Shown: positions 1 to 6,453, counted from the first letter of the stretch. The stretch is 6,869 nt of DNA from JAHHUH01 sp045123075 (GCA_045123075.1 JBGVIJ010000051.1:1-6869); one strand, 5' to 3'. Notes: generated from the sequence alone by a model not told the origin. Numbers and translations are program-made.

Positions 1-577
1 AACGAGGCAAACCACACTTGCCAAAAATCATTACATAATTTAAGCAAGCGTTAATAGGTAAGGCGAGCAAGTAAATTTTCATACTTAGGTGCGTGTAACC
101 TAAAGTATCTACCAAGCAACGTAAAGGAGTTATCATAAAGAAAGGCAGCACTCCTAGCCCAATTCCTGCTAGATACCAAGAAGCAATATGTCTAACTTCA
201 GGTTCTATACCCATAATATCCATAGCTTTTGGTGCAAAAAAGATACCGCAAAGCAAAACCAAGATTGCAAAAGTACACCCCAACAACAAACCGTGGCGTA
301 CCATCACTTTAATCTTATCTTTTTCACCGGCACCAAGCAGATGTGCAATCAAAGGCATGCCTGCCATTAAAATTCCGTTAATACCGGTTTGAAGAGGCAT
401 CCATAAATTACCGCCAATAGCAGCACCTGCCAAATCCACATCTCCCGCCTGTCCTGACATACTAGCATCAAAAAAGTTCATGCCAATAATCGCAACCTGC
501 GTGCAAATGATGGGTAGCATAATGCTCAAAAGGCGATTAATTTTTTCACGTTGCTTTTTTTGAAATACTTTCAACAT
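1..577 (-). CDS. MATE-family multidrug efflux transporter, N-terminal part (cut by window edge)
   Basis: This is an open frame read by hand from ATG at 577 down to base 1 with no stop, giving 192 codons. It encodes the first 40 percent or so of a multidrug and toxin extrusion (MATE) antiporter, a family of about 450 residues with 12 membrane helices. These export cationic drugs across the cytoplasmic membrane using a Na+ or H+ gradient. The protein opens with a short basic stretch (MLKVFQKKQREKINRLL), then hydrophobic helices. The first helix region carries the family pattern NFFDASMSGQAGDVDLAGAA, followed by LWMPLQTGINGILMAGMPLIA and the loop GAGEKDKIK. This resembles the NorM/YdhE-type MATE proteins of Firmicutes. 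The start is supported by AGGAAG six bases upstream. The gene begins 15 bp after the stop of the ABC-F gene and has no promoter of its own that I can see, so the two are probably co-transcribed. Substrate cannot be told from sequence. Confidence 0.92.
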   Translation of the reverse strand, partial: MLKVFQKKQREKINRLLSIMLPIICTQVAIIGMNFFDASMSGQAGDVDLAGAAIGGNLWMPLQTGINGILMAGMPLIAHLLGAGEKDKIKVMVRHGLLLGCTFAILVLLCGIFFAPKAMDIMGIEPEVRHIASWYLAGIGLGVLPFFMITPLRCLVDTLGYTHLSMKIYLLALPINACLNYVMIFGKCGLPR

Positions 578-583
578 CTCAAT

Positions 584-589
584 CTTCCT
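584..589 (-). promoter_or_regulatory. Ribosome binding site of the MATE gene
   Basis: AGGAAG on the minus strand lies six bases before the ATG at 577. It falls in the short gap after the ABC-F stop codon at 593–595. It fixes the start of a gene whose end lies outside the window. Confidence 0.7.
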
Positions 590-592
590 GAA

Positions 593-2476
593 TTATTCTT
601 CCTGTTCGGCAAGCTCTGACAAATACGCCCATCTATCTACCAATTTGTCAAGACATGCTTGCGCTTCCTCTTGTTTTTTAGTAAGCTCGTTTAATTTTAC
701 AAAGTCACTGCCACAAGCATTAATCTCTAAACCAAACATTTTTATTTCAGCTTCGGTACGAGCAATTTCTTGGTCAATGTTTTGTAATTCCAAACGCTCG
801 CTATAAGTCATCTTCTTTTTGTTAACAGGCTTAGGCTCTTCCTTAGCTACAGGTTTATTGGCTTTCGCCACAGCAACTTGTTCTTCTTGCACAACAGCTT
901 CGTAGTCACTGTAGCCACCATTATATTGACGCAAAGTTCCGCCTGCTTGCAATGCAAAAATTTTATTAGCAAATCTATCTAAGAAATATCTATCATGGGA
1001 TACTGCAATAACTGCCCCGACAAAATTATCCAGATAATCTTCCAGAACAGATAAGGTAGGAATATCCAAATCATTGGTAGGTTCGTCCAAAATCAAAACA
1101 TTGGGAGCGGACATCAACACTCTCAACAAATATAAACGACGTTGTTCACCACCACTCAATTTATTAACGGGAACCCATTGCAAATCGGGCGGGAATAAGA
1201 AGCGTTCCAACATTTGTGCCGCACTAATGCGAGTTCCGTCGGCAGTATCAATGTAATTATTAACTTCCTTGATATATTCCAAAACCTTTTGGCTAGTATC
1301 AGGGAACTTACTGTGTTGGGAGAAGTATCCAATTTTTACAGTTTGCCCTACAGTCATAGAACCACTTGTAGGTTGTAGTTTGCCTGCAATAATATCCATA
1401 AGTGTAGATTTACCTGCACCGTTAGGCCCAACAATGCCTACCCTATCATTACGAAGTAAAATATAACTAAAATCTTTGATATAATCCACACCGTCGTAGA
1501 CCATACCAATATTATTCAACTCAATAGTGGTTTTACCAAGACGACTGCTAACGGAAGACATCTCCAAATTAGCTTCCACTTGTACGTTTTCAACTTCTGC
1601 TTTAATTTGAGCGAAACGTTCCACACGGTCTTTCTTCTTGGTACGGCGAGCTTCTGCCCCACGACTAATCCAAGCTAATTCGCGACGATAAATATTACGC
1701 AGTTTTTGTGCAGCAGAAGCTTCTGCAATACGACGTTCTTCACGTTTTTCCAGAAACAAGCTATAGTTACCAACATAAAGATAACCTTGACCATTATCAA
1801 TTTCTAAAGTGCGATTCACAACTCTATCGAAGAAGTAACGATCATGGGTAACCATCAAAAGCGCACCTTTGCGTTTCAAAAGCTGTTGTTCAAGCCACGC
1901 AACAGTACTGTTATCCATATGGTTGGTAGGTTCGTCTAAAATAAGCAAGTCTGACGGGCGTACTAAAACACCAGCAAGCGCAACTCGTTTACGTTGACCG
2001 CCACTTAATTCTTCCATCTTTTGTTGTAAATTAGTAATGCCCAATTGATGAAGCACAGCCTTAGCTTCACTCTCAAGTTGCCAAGCGTACTTATTATCCA
2101 TTTCTTGTTGCAAATCAAGTAAAAGTTTTTGTAGCTTCACATCATCAGGATGAGCAACTGCTTCTTCCACAGCAGTTTCATACTTACGCAACAAAACCAT
2201 CAAGGGAGAATCGCCTTTAAAGATTTGTTCCAAGACAGTTGCCTGCGGTTCGAAGGAAGGATCTTGAGGCAAGTATTCCATTACAACAGTACCAGGAATA
2301 ATCATCTTGCCACCACCAGCATCACGATTAGCAATCATCTTCAAGAAAGTACTCTTGCCGGTACCGTTAACACCGATGATACCTACTTTGTCCCCTTCTT
2401 CTACGTTAAAGTTTATATTTTTAAACAGAACTCTGTCCCCATAACTAAAGGACAAATTTTCAGCACTTAAAATCAT
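593..2476 (-). CDS. uup: ABC-F family ATPase, Uup type
   Basis: This is a soluble tandem ABC ATPase of 627 residues with no membrane segments. ABC-F proteins act on ribosomes, rescuing stalled or drug-bound complexes; some members confer ribosome protection to antibiotics. Domain 1 has Walker A GVNGTGKST (35–43), signature LSGGQ (157–161), Walker B LLILDE (177–182) and the switch His211. The interdomain linker (about 240–315) contains the Arg/Lys-rich RGAEARRTKKKDRVERF segment typical of Uup-like proteins. Domain 2 has Walker A GPNGAGKST (350–358), LSGGEQ (440–445) and Walker B VLILDE (460–465). A charged C-terminal tail (about 560–627) looks like the coiled-coil domain of Uup. I chose the ATG at 2476 because the family N-terminus begins MILSAENLSFSYG. 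The ATG at 2512, 12 codons earlier, overlaps the -10 box and would not be transcribed from that promoter. The Shine-Dalgarno sequence is weak (AGCAGG, 9 bases upstream) and lies in a hairpin arm. A MATE gene follows 15 bp downstream. The Uup assignment rests on linker and tail; a resistance-type ABC-F is less likely. Confidence 0.94.
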   Translation of the reverse strand: MILSAENLSFSYGDRVLFKNINFNVEEGDKVGIIGVNGTGKSTFLKMIANRDAGGGKMIIPGTVVMEYLPQDPSFEPQATVLEQIFKGDSPLMVLLRKYETAVEEAVAHPDDVKLQKLLLDLQQEMDNKYAWQLESEAKAVLHQLGITNLQQKMEELSGGQRKRVALAGVLVRPSDLLILDEPTNHMDNSTVAWLEQQLLKRKGALLMVTHDRYFFDRVVNRTLEIDNGQGYLYVGNYSLFLEKREERRIAEASAAQKLRNIYRRELAWISRGAEARRTKKKDRVERFAQIKAEVENVQVEANLEMSSVSSRLGKTTIELNNIGMVYDGVDYIKDFSYILLRNDRVGIVGPNGAGKSTLMDIIAGKLQPTSGSMTVGQTVKIGYFSQHSKFPDTSQKVLEYIKEVNNYIDTADGTRISAAQMLERFLFPPDLQWVPVNKLSGGEQRRLYLLRVLMSAPNVLILDEPTNDLDIPTLSVLEDYLDNFVGAVIAVSHDRYFLDRFANKIFALQAGGTLRQYNGGYSDYEAVVQEEQVAVAKANKPVAKEEPKPVNKKKMTYSERLELQNIDQEIARTEAEIKMFGLEINACGSDFVKLNELTKKQEEAQACLDKLVDRWAYLSELAEQEE

Positions 2477-2536
2477 AATAAAAAGCCTGCTTTCTTTTTG
2501 TAATATTTTCATTATACCACAATCAAAAAGCAGGCT
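2477..2536 (-). terminator. Long-loop hairpin terminator after barstar
   Basis: On the minus strand AGCCTGCTTT (2536–2527) pairs perfectly with AAAGCAGGCT (2493–2484). The second arm runs straight into TTTTTATT, which ends at the ATG of the ABC-F gene. The first arm begins six bases after the barstar stop codon, so RNA reading through barstar can form it. The loop of 33 bases is unusually long for an intrinsic terminator, although extra A–T pairing could shorten it. The loop also contains the promoter for the next gene, and the second arm contains that gene's weak ribosome binding site. Terminator function is inferred. Confidence 0.6.
2511..2519 (-). promoter_or_regulatory. Extended -10 promoter of the ABC-F/MATE unit
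   Basis: The minus strand reads TGGTATAAT, a perfect extended -10 (TGnTATAAT). The best -35 at 17-bp spacing is TTTAGC, which is poor, as is common with an extended -10. A start near 2504–2506 would give a leader of about 28–30 bases before ATG 2476. That transcript lacks the first arm of the surrounding hairpin, so it would escape termination. Confidence 0.65.
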
Positions 2537-2542
2537 AAAGTT

Positions 2543-2812
2543 TTAGCAAATCTTCACTTGTAAAGCTTCGTTTTCTTCAGCAGCATCTTGTAAAACTGCC
2601 AGTAATTGTTTACCGTACCAACCTAAATATTTTTCTTCAGTAACCTTTTTAGAAATAATAATTTCTGTAGGAACTGCAAGCTCTGTCAAACAATCATGTA
2701 GCGCATCCAAATTCATACCGTAGTATTCCGGAAGTTCCAACGCTTGATGCAGATAGTTGTGCAAAGAAACCAAGCTGGTCATTTTGTTTAAATCTAATTT
2801 AATAGTACGCAT
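2543..2812 (-). CDS. Barstar-family ribonuclease inhibitor
   Basis: An 89-residue cytoplasmic protein, the usual barstar length, with no signal peptide. Barstar binds barnase tightly in the active-site groove and protects the producing cell. The hallmark LPEYYGMNLDALHDCLT (27–43) aligns without gaps to the barnase-binding helix and loop of Bacillus amyloliquefaciens barstar. Tyr30, Asp36, Asp40 and Thr43 match barstar Tyr29, Asp35, Asp39 and Thr42, the main contacts to the enzyme. Three other interface positions differ: Trp38 is His39, Trp44 is Leu45 and Glu76 is Asp76. The start at 2812 has a perfect AGGAGG five bases upstream, and this overlaps the TAG stop of the ribonuclease gene. The pair is therefore tightly coupled, with the toxin upstream. 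The hairpin at 2484–2536 follows. The family call is firm and the partner is inferred from adjacency. Confidence 0.94.
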   Translation of the reverse strand: MRTIKLDLNKMTSLVSLHNYLHQALELPEYYGMNLDALHDCLTELAVPTEIIISKKVTEEKYLGWYGKQLLAVLQDAAEENEALQVKIC

Positions 2813-2817
2813 AACTT

Positions 2818-2823
2818 CCTCCT
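2818..2823 (-). promoter_or_regulatory. Ribosome binding site of barstar, overlapping the upstream stop codon
   Basis: AGGAGG on the minus strand, five bases before ATG 2812. Its first two bases are the last two bases of the TAG stop codon of the ribonuclease gene. Ribosomes ending the nuclease stop right on the inhibitor's binding site, which would keep inhibitor output tied to toxin output. Confidence 0.85.
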
Positions 2824-3355
2824 AATATAACTTGGTAAAAGTTTTGTAATGGTCTCCAGTGTAATAAATAAGACCATCATTGGAATAAACTATGCGCTTG
2901 GCATTACGATTACCTTTTACATAATCAATATCACATTCACGATAGGTACGACCATTTTTCTTAGGCAGGATACCTTCATAGTTACCAAATTTGTCGCCGC
3001 CAATGGATTTGCCGGGTGCAACTTTATCAAGAGTACCTTTAGTTTGCCAACCTAATTTTTGAGCTTCACCCTTAGTAATGTAATTGTGCGGGAGCTTTGC
3101 AAATTGGTTGATGTATGCTGCTACGCGCACCTTATCAGTATAAGCACCGCTTTCACTAATGCTAATCTTATTACTATTGGCTTTTTCTTGAGCTGCAACC
3201 TTTTTAGTTGTTTGAGTTGTCTTTGCCTTAGTTTCAACTTGCGCAGTTACCTTAGCAGGAGCAGAAGTTTTTGCTTCCTTCTTCTCACCACCACAACCTA
3301 CGATAACGCTCATAACGAGCATTAAGCTACACAAAAACGCTAGAATTTTTTTCAT
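2822..3355 (-). CDS. Barnase-type ribonuclease, predicted lipoprotein
   Basis: A guanyl-preferring RNase of the barnase (N1/T1-like) family, 177 residues. Residues 1–20 form a lipoprotein signal (MKK, hydrophobic core, then VIVGC), with Cys21 as the likely lipidation site. Residues about 22–70 are a Lys/Thr/Ala-rich low-complexity tether. The catalytic domain spans about 72–177 and aligns along its full length with B. amyloliquefaciens barnase, which is secreted without a lipid anchor. Lys95, Glu140, Arg150, Arg154 and His169 correspond to barnase Lys27, Glu73 (general base), Arg83, Arg87 and His102 (general acid), so it should be active. Tyr126 replaces Arg59, the guanine-site and barstar-contact residue, and Gly161 replaces Trp94. 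I chose ATG 3355 because GGAGGTG sits five bases upstream and the signal peptide starts there. An in-frame ATG at 3391 would add 12 residues and lacks a ribosome site. Barstar follows immediately; rlmH lies 47 bp upstream with no terminator or clear promoter between. Whether the target is environmental RNA, a competitor or a nutrient role is unknown. Confidence 0.94.
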   Translation of the reverse strand: MKKILAFLCSLMLVMSVIVGCGGEKKEAKTSAPAKVTAQVETKAKTTQTTKKVAAQEKANSNKISISESGAYTDKVRVAAYINQFAKLPHNYITKGEAQKLGWQTKGTLDKVAPGKSIGGDKFGNYEGILPKKNGRTYRECDIDYVKGNRNAKRIVYSNDGLIYYTGDHYKTFTKLY

Positions 3356-3360
3356 TATCA

Positions 3361-3367
3361 CACCTCC
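3361..3367 (-). promoter_or_regulatory. Ribosome binding site of the barnase-type gene
   Basis: GGAGGTG on the minus strand, five bases before ATG 3355. It decides the start against the longer in-frame ATG at 3391 and leaves the signal peptide at the N-terminus. Confidence 0.85.
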
Positions 3368-3402
3368 ATATAAAAAGTTTTTTGCCGACACTTACTTCAA
3401 TA

Positions 3403-3882
3403 TTACCAATGATATTTTTGATTATTAGATATTTTGTAAGCCCTATAAATTTGCTCAACCAGAAGCAATCTAATCATTTGATGAGTAAATGTCATTTTAG
3501 AAAAACTCAAAGCAAAATCTGCACGCTTACGCAAAGCGTCAGTATAACCAAAGGCACCACCTATAACGAAAGTTATATGGCTATTTCCGTTTAAGGCAAG
3601 AGCGTCAATCTTACTAGCCAGTTCAGGAGAAGAAAGCTGCTTGCCAATAACATCAAGCAAAATCACGTAAGAGTTTTCCGGGATGATTGCTAAAAGTCTT
3701 TGGGTTTCTTTCTCCAGTACCTGTTCTTTTTCTGCAGGGGAAGGATTATCCGGCATTTTTTCTTCATTGATTGCCACAGTTTCTAATTTACAAAAGGGTG
3801 TTAATCTTTTTGTAAATTCATCAATACCAGCAGTTAAATATTTTTCTTTAATCTTGCCAACGCAAGCAATAGTTATCTTCAC
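3403..3882 (-). CDS. rlmH: 23S rRNA (pseudouridine1915-N3)-methyltransferase RlmH
   Basis: A SPOUT-class methyltransferase of 159 residues, the normal family length. It uses S-adenosylmethionine to methylate pseudouridine 1915 in helix 69 of 23S rRNA in assembled 70S ribosomes, and acts as a homodimer. The family start MKITIACVGKIKEKYL is clear. LLDVIGK (75–81) precedes the SAM-binding knot with FVIGGAFG (105–112). The C-terminus holds the MTFTHQM motif (130–136), then LLLVEQIYRAYKI and a terminal YHW. The start codon is GTG at 3882, one base after the htrA stop. AAAGGA seven bases upstream lies inside the last htrA codons, so translation is probably coupled. The overlapping ATG at 3884 is followed at once by a stop in its own frame. 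The walJ–htrA–rlmH order matches the tail of the B. subtilis wal operon. Confidence 0.97.
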   Translation of the reverse strand: MKITIACVGKIKEKYLTAGIDEFTKRLTPFCKLETVAINEEKMPDNPSPAEKEQVLEKETQRLLAIIPENSYVILLDVIGKQLSSPELASKIDALALNGNSHITFVIGGAFGYTDALRKRADFALSFSKMTFTHQMIRLLLVEQIYRAYKISNNQKYHW

Positions 3883-3883
3883 A

Positions 3884-4981
3884 TCAATATCCTTTCGGTA
3901 TCTCTTGCAAGGTTACGGTTTTAGTTATTTCGCCACCACTACGCATAATTACAACTTTAATTTTATCGCCAACTGCGCATTTAGCAATCAATTCACGTAA
4001 TCCCTTAGTAGTAGTAACTTTTTCCCCATTGAATTCCAAGATTACGTCACCAGCTGCAATACCAGCTTTAGCCGCCGGACTATCCTTAACAACTTTGGCA
4101 ATAAATACGCCACCATGCAAATCAATTTCAAAACCGAAACGGTCTGCAACTTCTTTATCAATCAAGGATGCACCCAAGTACGGTCTTGCTACGCGACCTT
4201 TATCAGCAAGTTGATCCAAGATAGGTTTTGCAGTATTGATGGGGATGGCAAAACCAATGCCTTCTACACCACTCACCGCAATCTTAGCACTGTTAATACC
4301 TACAACTTCGCCATCCGCATTTACCAATGCGCCACCACTGTTACCGGGGTTAATAGCTGCATCTGTTTGGATAAGGTTAAACTTACGCTCGCCAAGCTCA
4401 ATACTACGATTCAAAGCACTAATTACGCCAGCAGTAACACTACCACGAAACTCCAAGCCAAGAGGGTTACCAATGGCAATTGCAGGTTCGCCTACTTGCA
4501 AGGTATCGCTGTCACCAAAGGTTGCTACCGGTAAATCTTTTTCTTCAACTTGCACAACAGCAAGGTCAGTAGCAGCATCTTCACCAAGTACTTTACCTTT
4601 TACTGTACGACCGTCAGTAAGGCTTACGATAATTTCAGACGCACCTTCTACAACGTGGTGATTAGTTGCAATCAAGCCATTTTTAGAATCATATACTACA
4701 CCGCTACCAGTGCCACGTTCTACAAATTTTACGCGATTAAAGAAGTCACGCACATACGCTTTGTTAGTAATACCAACAACTGCAGGGCCAACTTTTTTCG
4801 CAGCTGCCACAATGGGAGTATTGCGAGCAGAACTTACTTGTTGTTCCACAACTACGGGTTTCTCTTTGGCAGGTGCAGCTTTAGTCTTATTATCTCCACA
4901 ACCAGCAGCAATCAGCACTGCCGCACCAAGCAAGCCACACATAAAAATGTGTAAGCCCTTTTTAAAAAAGCTTTTGTTCAT
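3884..4981 (-). CDS. htrA: HtrA/DegP-type serine protease with PDZ domain, predicted lipoprotein
   Basis: A trypsin-like envelope protease of 365 residues that degrades misfolded exported proteins. The N-terminus is basic (MNKSFFKKG), then hydrophobic, ending in IAAGC with Cys28 as a candidate lipidation site. A flexible Lys/Ala/Val linker follows to about residue 55. The protease domain (about 57–255) has the full triad: His109 in TNHHVV, Asp139 in ATDLAVV and Ser215 in NPGNSGGALV. One PDZ domain (about 266–360) starts with the peptide-binding loop RPYLGA. Firmicute HtrA proteins usually have an uncleaved N-terminal membrane helix, so the lipobox is notable, though Ala at -3 is not the strongest choice. 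I prefer ATG 4981, eight bases after AGGAG (4994–4990). The in-frame GTG at 4990 overlaps that site. It lies 18 bp after walJ and one base before rlmH. The equivalents in B. subtilis are HtrA, HtrB and HtrC, with htrC (yyxA) in this same context. Confidence 0.96.
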   Translation of the reverse strand: MNKSFFKKGLHIFMCGLLGAAVLIAAGCGDNKTKAAPAKEKPVVVEQQVSSARNTPIVAAAKKVGPAVVGITNKAYVRDFFNRVKFVERGTGSGVVYDSKNGLIATNHHVVEGASEIIVSLTDGRTVKGKVLGEDAATDLAVVQVEEKDLPVATFGDSDTLQVGEPAIAIGNPLGLEFRGSVTAGVISALNRSIELGERKFNLIQTDAAINPGNSGGALVNADGEVVGINSAKIAVSGVEGIGFAIPINTAKPILDQLADKGRVARPYLGASLIDKEVADRFGFEIDLHGGVFIAKVVKDSPAAKAGIAAGDVILEFNGEKVTTTKGLRELIAKCAVGDKIKVVIMRSGGEITKTVTLQEIPKGY

Positions 4982-4999
4982 ATATCTCACTCCTAACTT

Positions 5000-5776
5000 T
5001 TAATAATCTTTTACTATTCTATCCTGCGCCGCCACTATGATACGCGCCTCATTGAAAAGTGAAGCTCCGTCCAAAATATTACGTACTGTATCAAGTGCCA
5101 AACGGGGCAGATTATTTTCTTGACTTAAATGTGCCAGAATAATATTTTCTGGAAGTCGTGGCAAATGTGCCAAAAGCCAACCAGCACTTTCGTTGGACAA
5201 GTGACCACGAGTACTTAAAATTCTTTGCTTCAAGTGCGGAGGATAAATACCATTCTTAAGCATTTCCACATCGTGATTAGCTTCTAAAATTATGGTGTCA
5301 GCATCTTCCGCAGCTTGCCTTACAGCAGGAGTAACAAAGCCAGTATCCGTTATGTAGGCACACTTACTACCATTACATTTAAAAACATAACCATGTGGGT
5401 CAACAGCATCGTGAGGAATTTCAAAGCTATTAATTTCTACCTCACCACACTTTAACGAGCCCCCAATAATGCGACAGTTGCGACGTTCAATCTTAAGTTC
5501 TTTACTTAAAATAGCACGCCAAGTCATCTCACTGCTATAAATTGGTACAGTATGTTTCTTCGTAAAGGTAGCTAAACCTTTAACATGATCTGTGTGTTCA
5601 TGGGTTAAGAAGATACCATCTAAATCCTCTACGCTAAAACCAACTTCTTTTAAACGAGAAGTAAGCATCTTGCAGCTAATACCCATATCTACTAAAAAAT
5701 TTTGTTTACCAGTGCTAATCAAGGCAGAGTTACCTTTACTGCCACTAGCCAGCATTGTTACTTTAAAAGCGTTCAC
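5000..5776 (-). CDS. walJ: WalJ/YycJ metallo-beta-lactamase-fold hydrolase
   Basis: A 258-residue cytoplasmic metallo-beta-lactamase-fold protein of the YycJ/VicX group. In low-GC Gram-positives this group belongs to the WalRK (YycFG) cell-wall regulon, and it has been linked to coordination of division and DNA replication; family members have 5'-exonuclease activity. The family opening LASGSKGNS is at 9–17. The metal-binding motif THEHTDH (58–64) gives His59, His61, Asp63 and His64. Further ligands or conserved sites are IPHDAVDPHGY (120–130), Asp144 in YITDTG, RGHLSNES and the late LAHLSQENN. The start is GTG at 5776, which overlaps the deoC TGA by four bases (GTGA). GGAGGA eight bases upstream lies within deoC, a good sign of translational coupling. 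The htrA gene follows 18 bp later. walR, walK, walH and walI are not next to it here. Confidence 0.95.
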   Translation of the reverse strand: MNAFKVTMLASGSKGNSALISTGKQNFLVDMGISCKMLTSRLKEVGFSVEDLDGIFLTHEHTDHVKGLATFTKKHTVPIYSSEMTWRAILSKELKIERRNCRIIGGSLKCGEVEINSFEIPHDAVDPHGYVFKCNGSKCAYITDTGFVTPAVRQAAEDADTIILEANHDVEMLKNGIYPPHLKQRILSTRGHLSNESAGWLLAHLPRLPENIILAHLSQENNLPRLALDTVRNILDGASLFNEARIIVAAQDRIVKDY

Positions 5777-6453
5777 TTGGGCAGTCCTCCGCCCATAGCT
5801 TTTGCTTCATCTTCACAAATAGCAACGCCCGCACTTGTACCAATTCTATCTGCACCTGCGGCAATCATTGCTTTTACAGTTTCGTAATCACGAATACCAC
5901 CTGCAGCCTTTACACCAATTCCATAACGCTTTGCTTCACGTGCTAAAATTTCTACATCGTGGATAGTAGCACCGCCTTTGCTAAAGCCAGTACTGGTTTT
6001 TACAAAAGCTGCACCACCTTTTGCAACAAGTTCACAAGCCTTAATCTTTTCTTCATCGTTAAGCAAGCAGGTTTCAATAATAACTTTTACTGCATAGGTC
6101 TTTGCAGCTTCTACAACAGCAGCTATATCTTCGACTACACCATCATAATTACCGCTTTTGAAGGCAGACATATTCATAACCATATCTACTTCATCTACAT
6201 GGTCTTCATCCACTGCTAACTTAGTAGCTAAGGCTTTTACTTCGCTTCTATCTGCGCCTAAAGGAAAACCTACAACAGTTACAATCTTTACGTCCGTACC
6301 AGTCAGTAAATGACGAGCTAAACCAGCGTAACAGGTATTTACGCACACGCCACCTAAATTATATTCTTTAGCTTCTGCACACAGCTTCATAATGTCCGTT
6401 ACAGTAGCCTCTGGTTTCAAAAGAGTATGTTCCAAATATTTAGCAATACTCAT
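5773..6453 (-). CDS. deoC: Deoxyribose-phosphate aldolase DeoC
   Basis: A class I aldolase of 226 residues, typical for the shorter bacterial DeoC type. It splits 2-deoxy-D-ribose 5-phosphate into glyceraldehyde 3-phosphate and acetaldehyde, the last step of deoxynucleoside breakdown, in the cytoplasm. A TIM barrel is indicated by the ordered motifs EHTLLKP (8–14), VCVNTCY (36–42), VVGFPLGA (60–67) and DEVDMVMN (87–94). The Schiff-base lysine is Lys152 in FVKTSTGFS, and the active-site helpers are Lys182 in GVKAAGGIR and Asp90. ATG 6453 is the likely start, seven bases after GGGAGGT (6467–6461); a GTG directly before it at 6456 is less likely. It is the first gene of its unit, with a promoter about 60 bases upstream. 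No other deo gene is visible. Its pairing with walJ-htrA-rlmH does not suggest a shared pathway. Confidence 0.98.
   Translation of the reverse strand: MSIAKYLEHTLLKPEATVTDIMKLCAEAKEYNLGGVCVNTCYAGLARHLLTGTDVKIVTVVGFPLGADRSEVKALATKLAVDEDHVDEVDMVMNMSAFKSGNYDGVVEDIAAVVEAAKTYAVKVIIETCLLNDEEKIKACELVAKGGAAFVKTSTGFSKGGATIHDVEILAREAKRYGIGVKAAGGIRDYETVKAMIAAGADRIGTSAGVAICEDEAKAMGGGLPK

Noticed and set aside
188..370. Plus-strand open frame of 60 codons opposite the MATE gene
   Set aside because: The minus strand encodes a clear MATE protein across the same bases; the plus-strand product has no features.
2150..2470. Plus-strand open frame of 106 codons opposite the ABC-F gene
   Set aside because: It lies wholly against the Walker A region of the real gene and its translation has no family features.
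2477..2512. Longer ABC-F start at 2512 adding 12 residues
   Set aside because: That ATG overlaps the -10 box, so the promoter would not transcribe it. The added residues lie in the hairpin and do not match the family N-terminus.
3356..3391. Longer start for the barnase-type gene
   Set aside because: There is no ribosome site upstream and it would bury the signal peptide behind 12 extra residues. GGAGGTG supports ATG 3355.
3356..3402. Possible promoter between rlmH and the barnase-type gene
   Set aside because: A TTGAAG and a TTATAT occur but are about 21 bases apart, and no extended -10 is present.
4115..4661. Overlapping plus-strand open frames of about 140 codons opposite htrA
   Set aside because: They have no recognisable domain, mirror the conserved htrA reading frame and lack a convincing ribosome site. 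They are antisense shadows.
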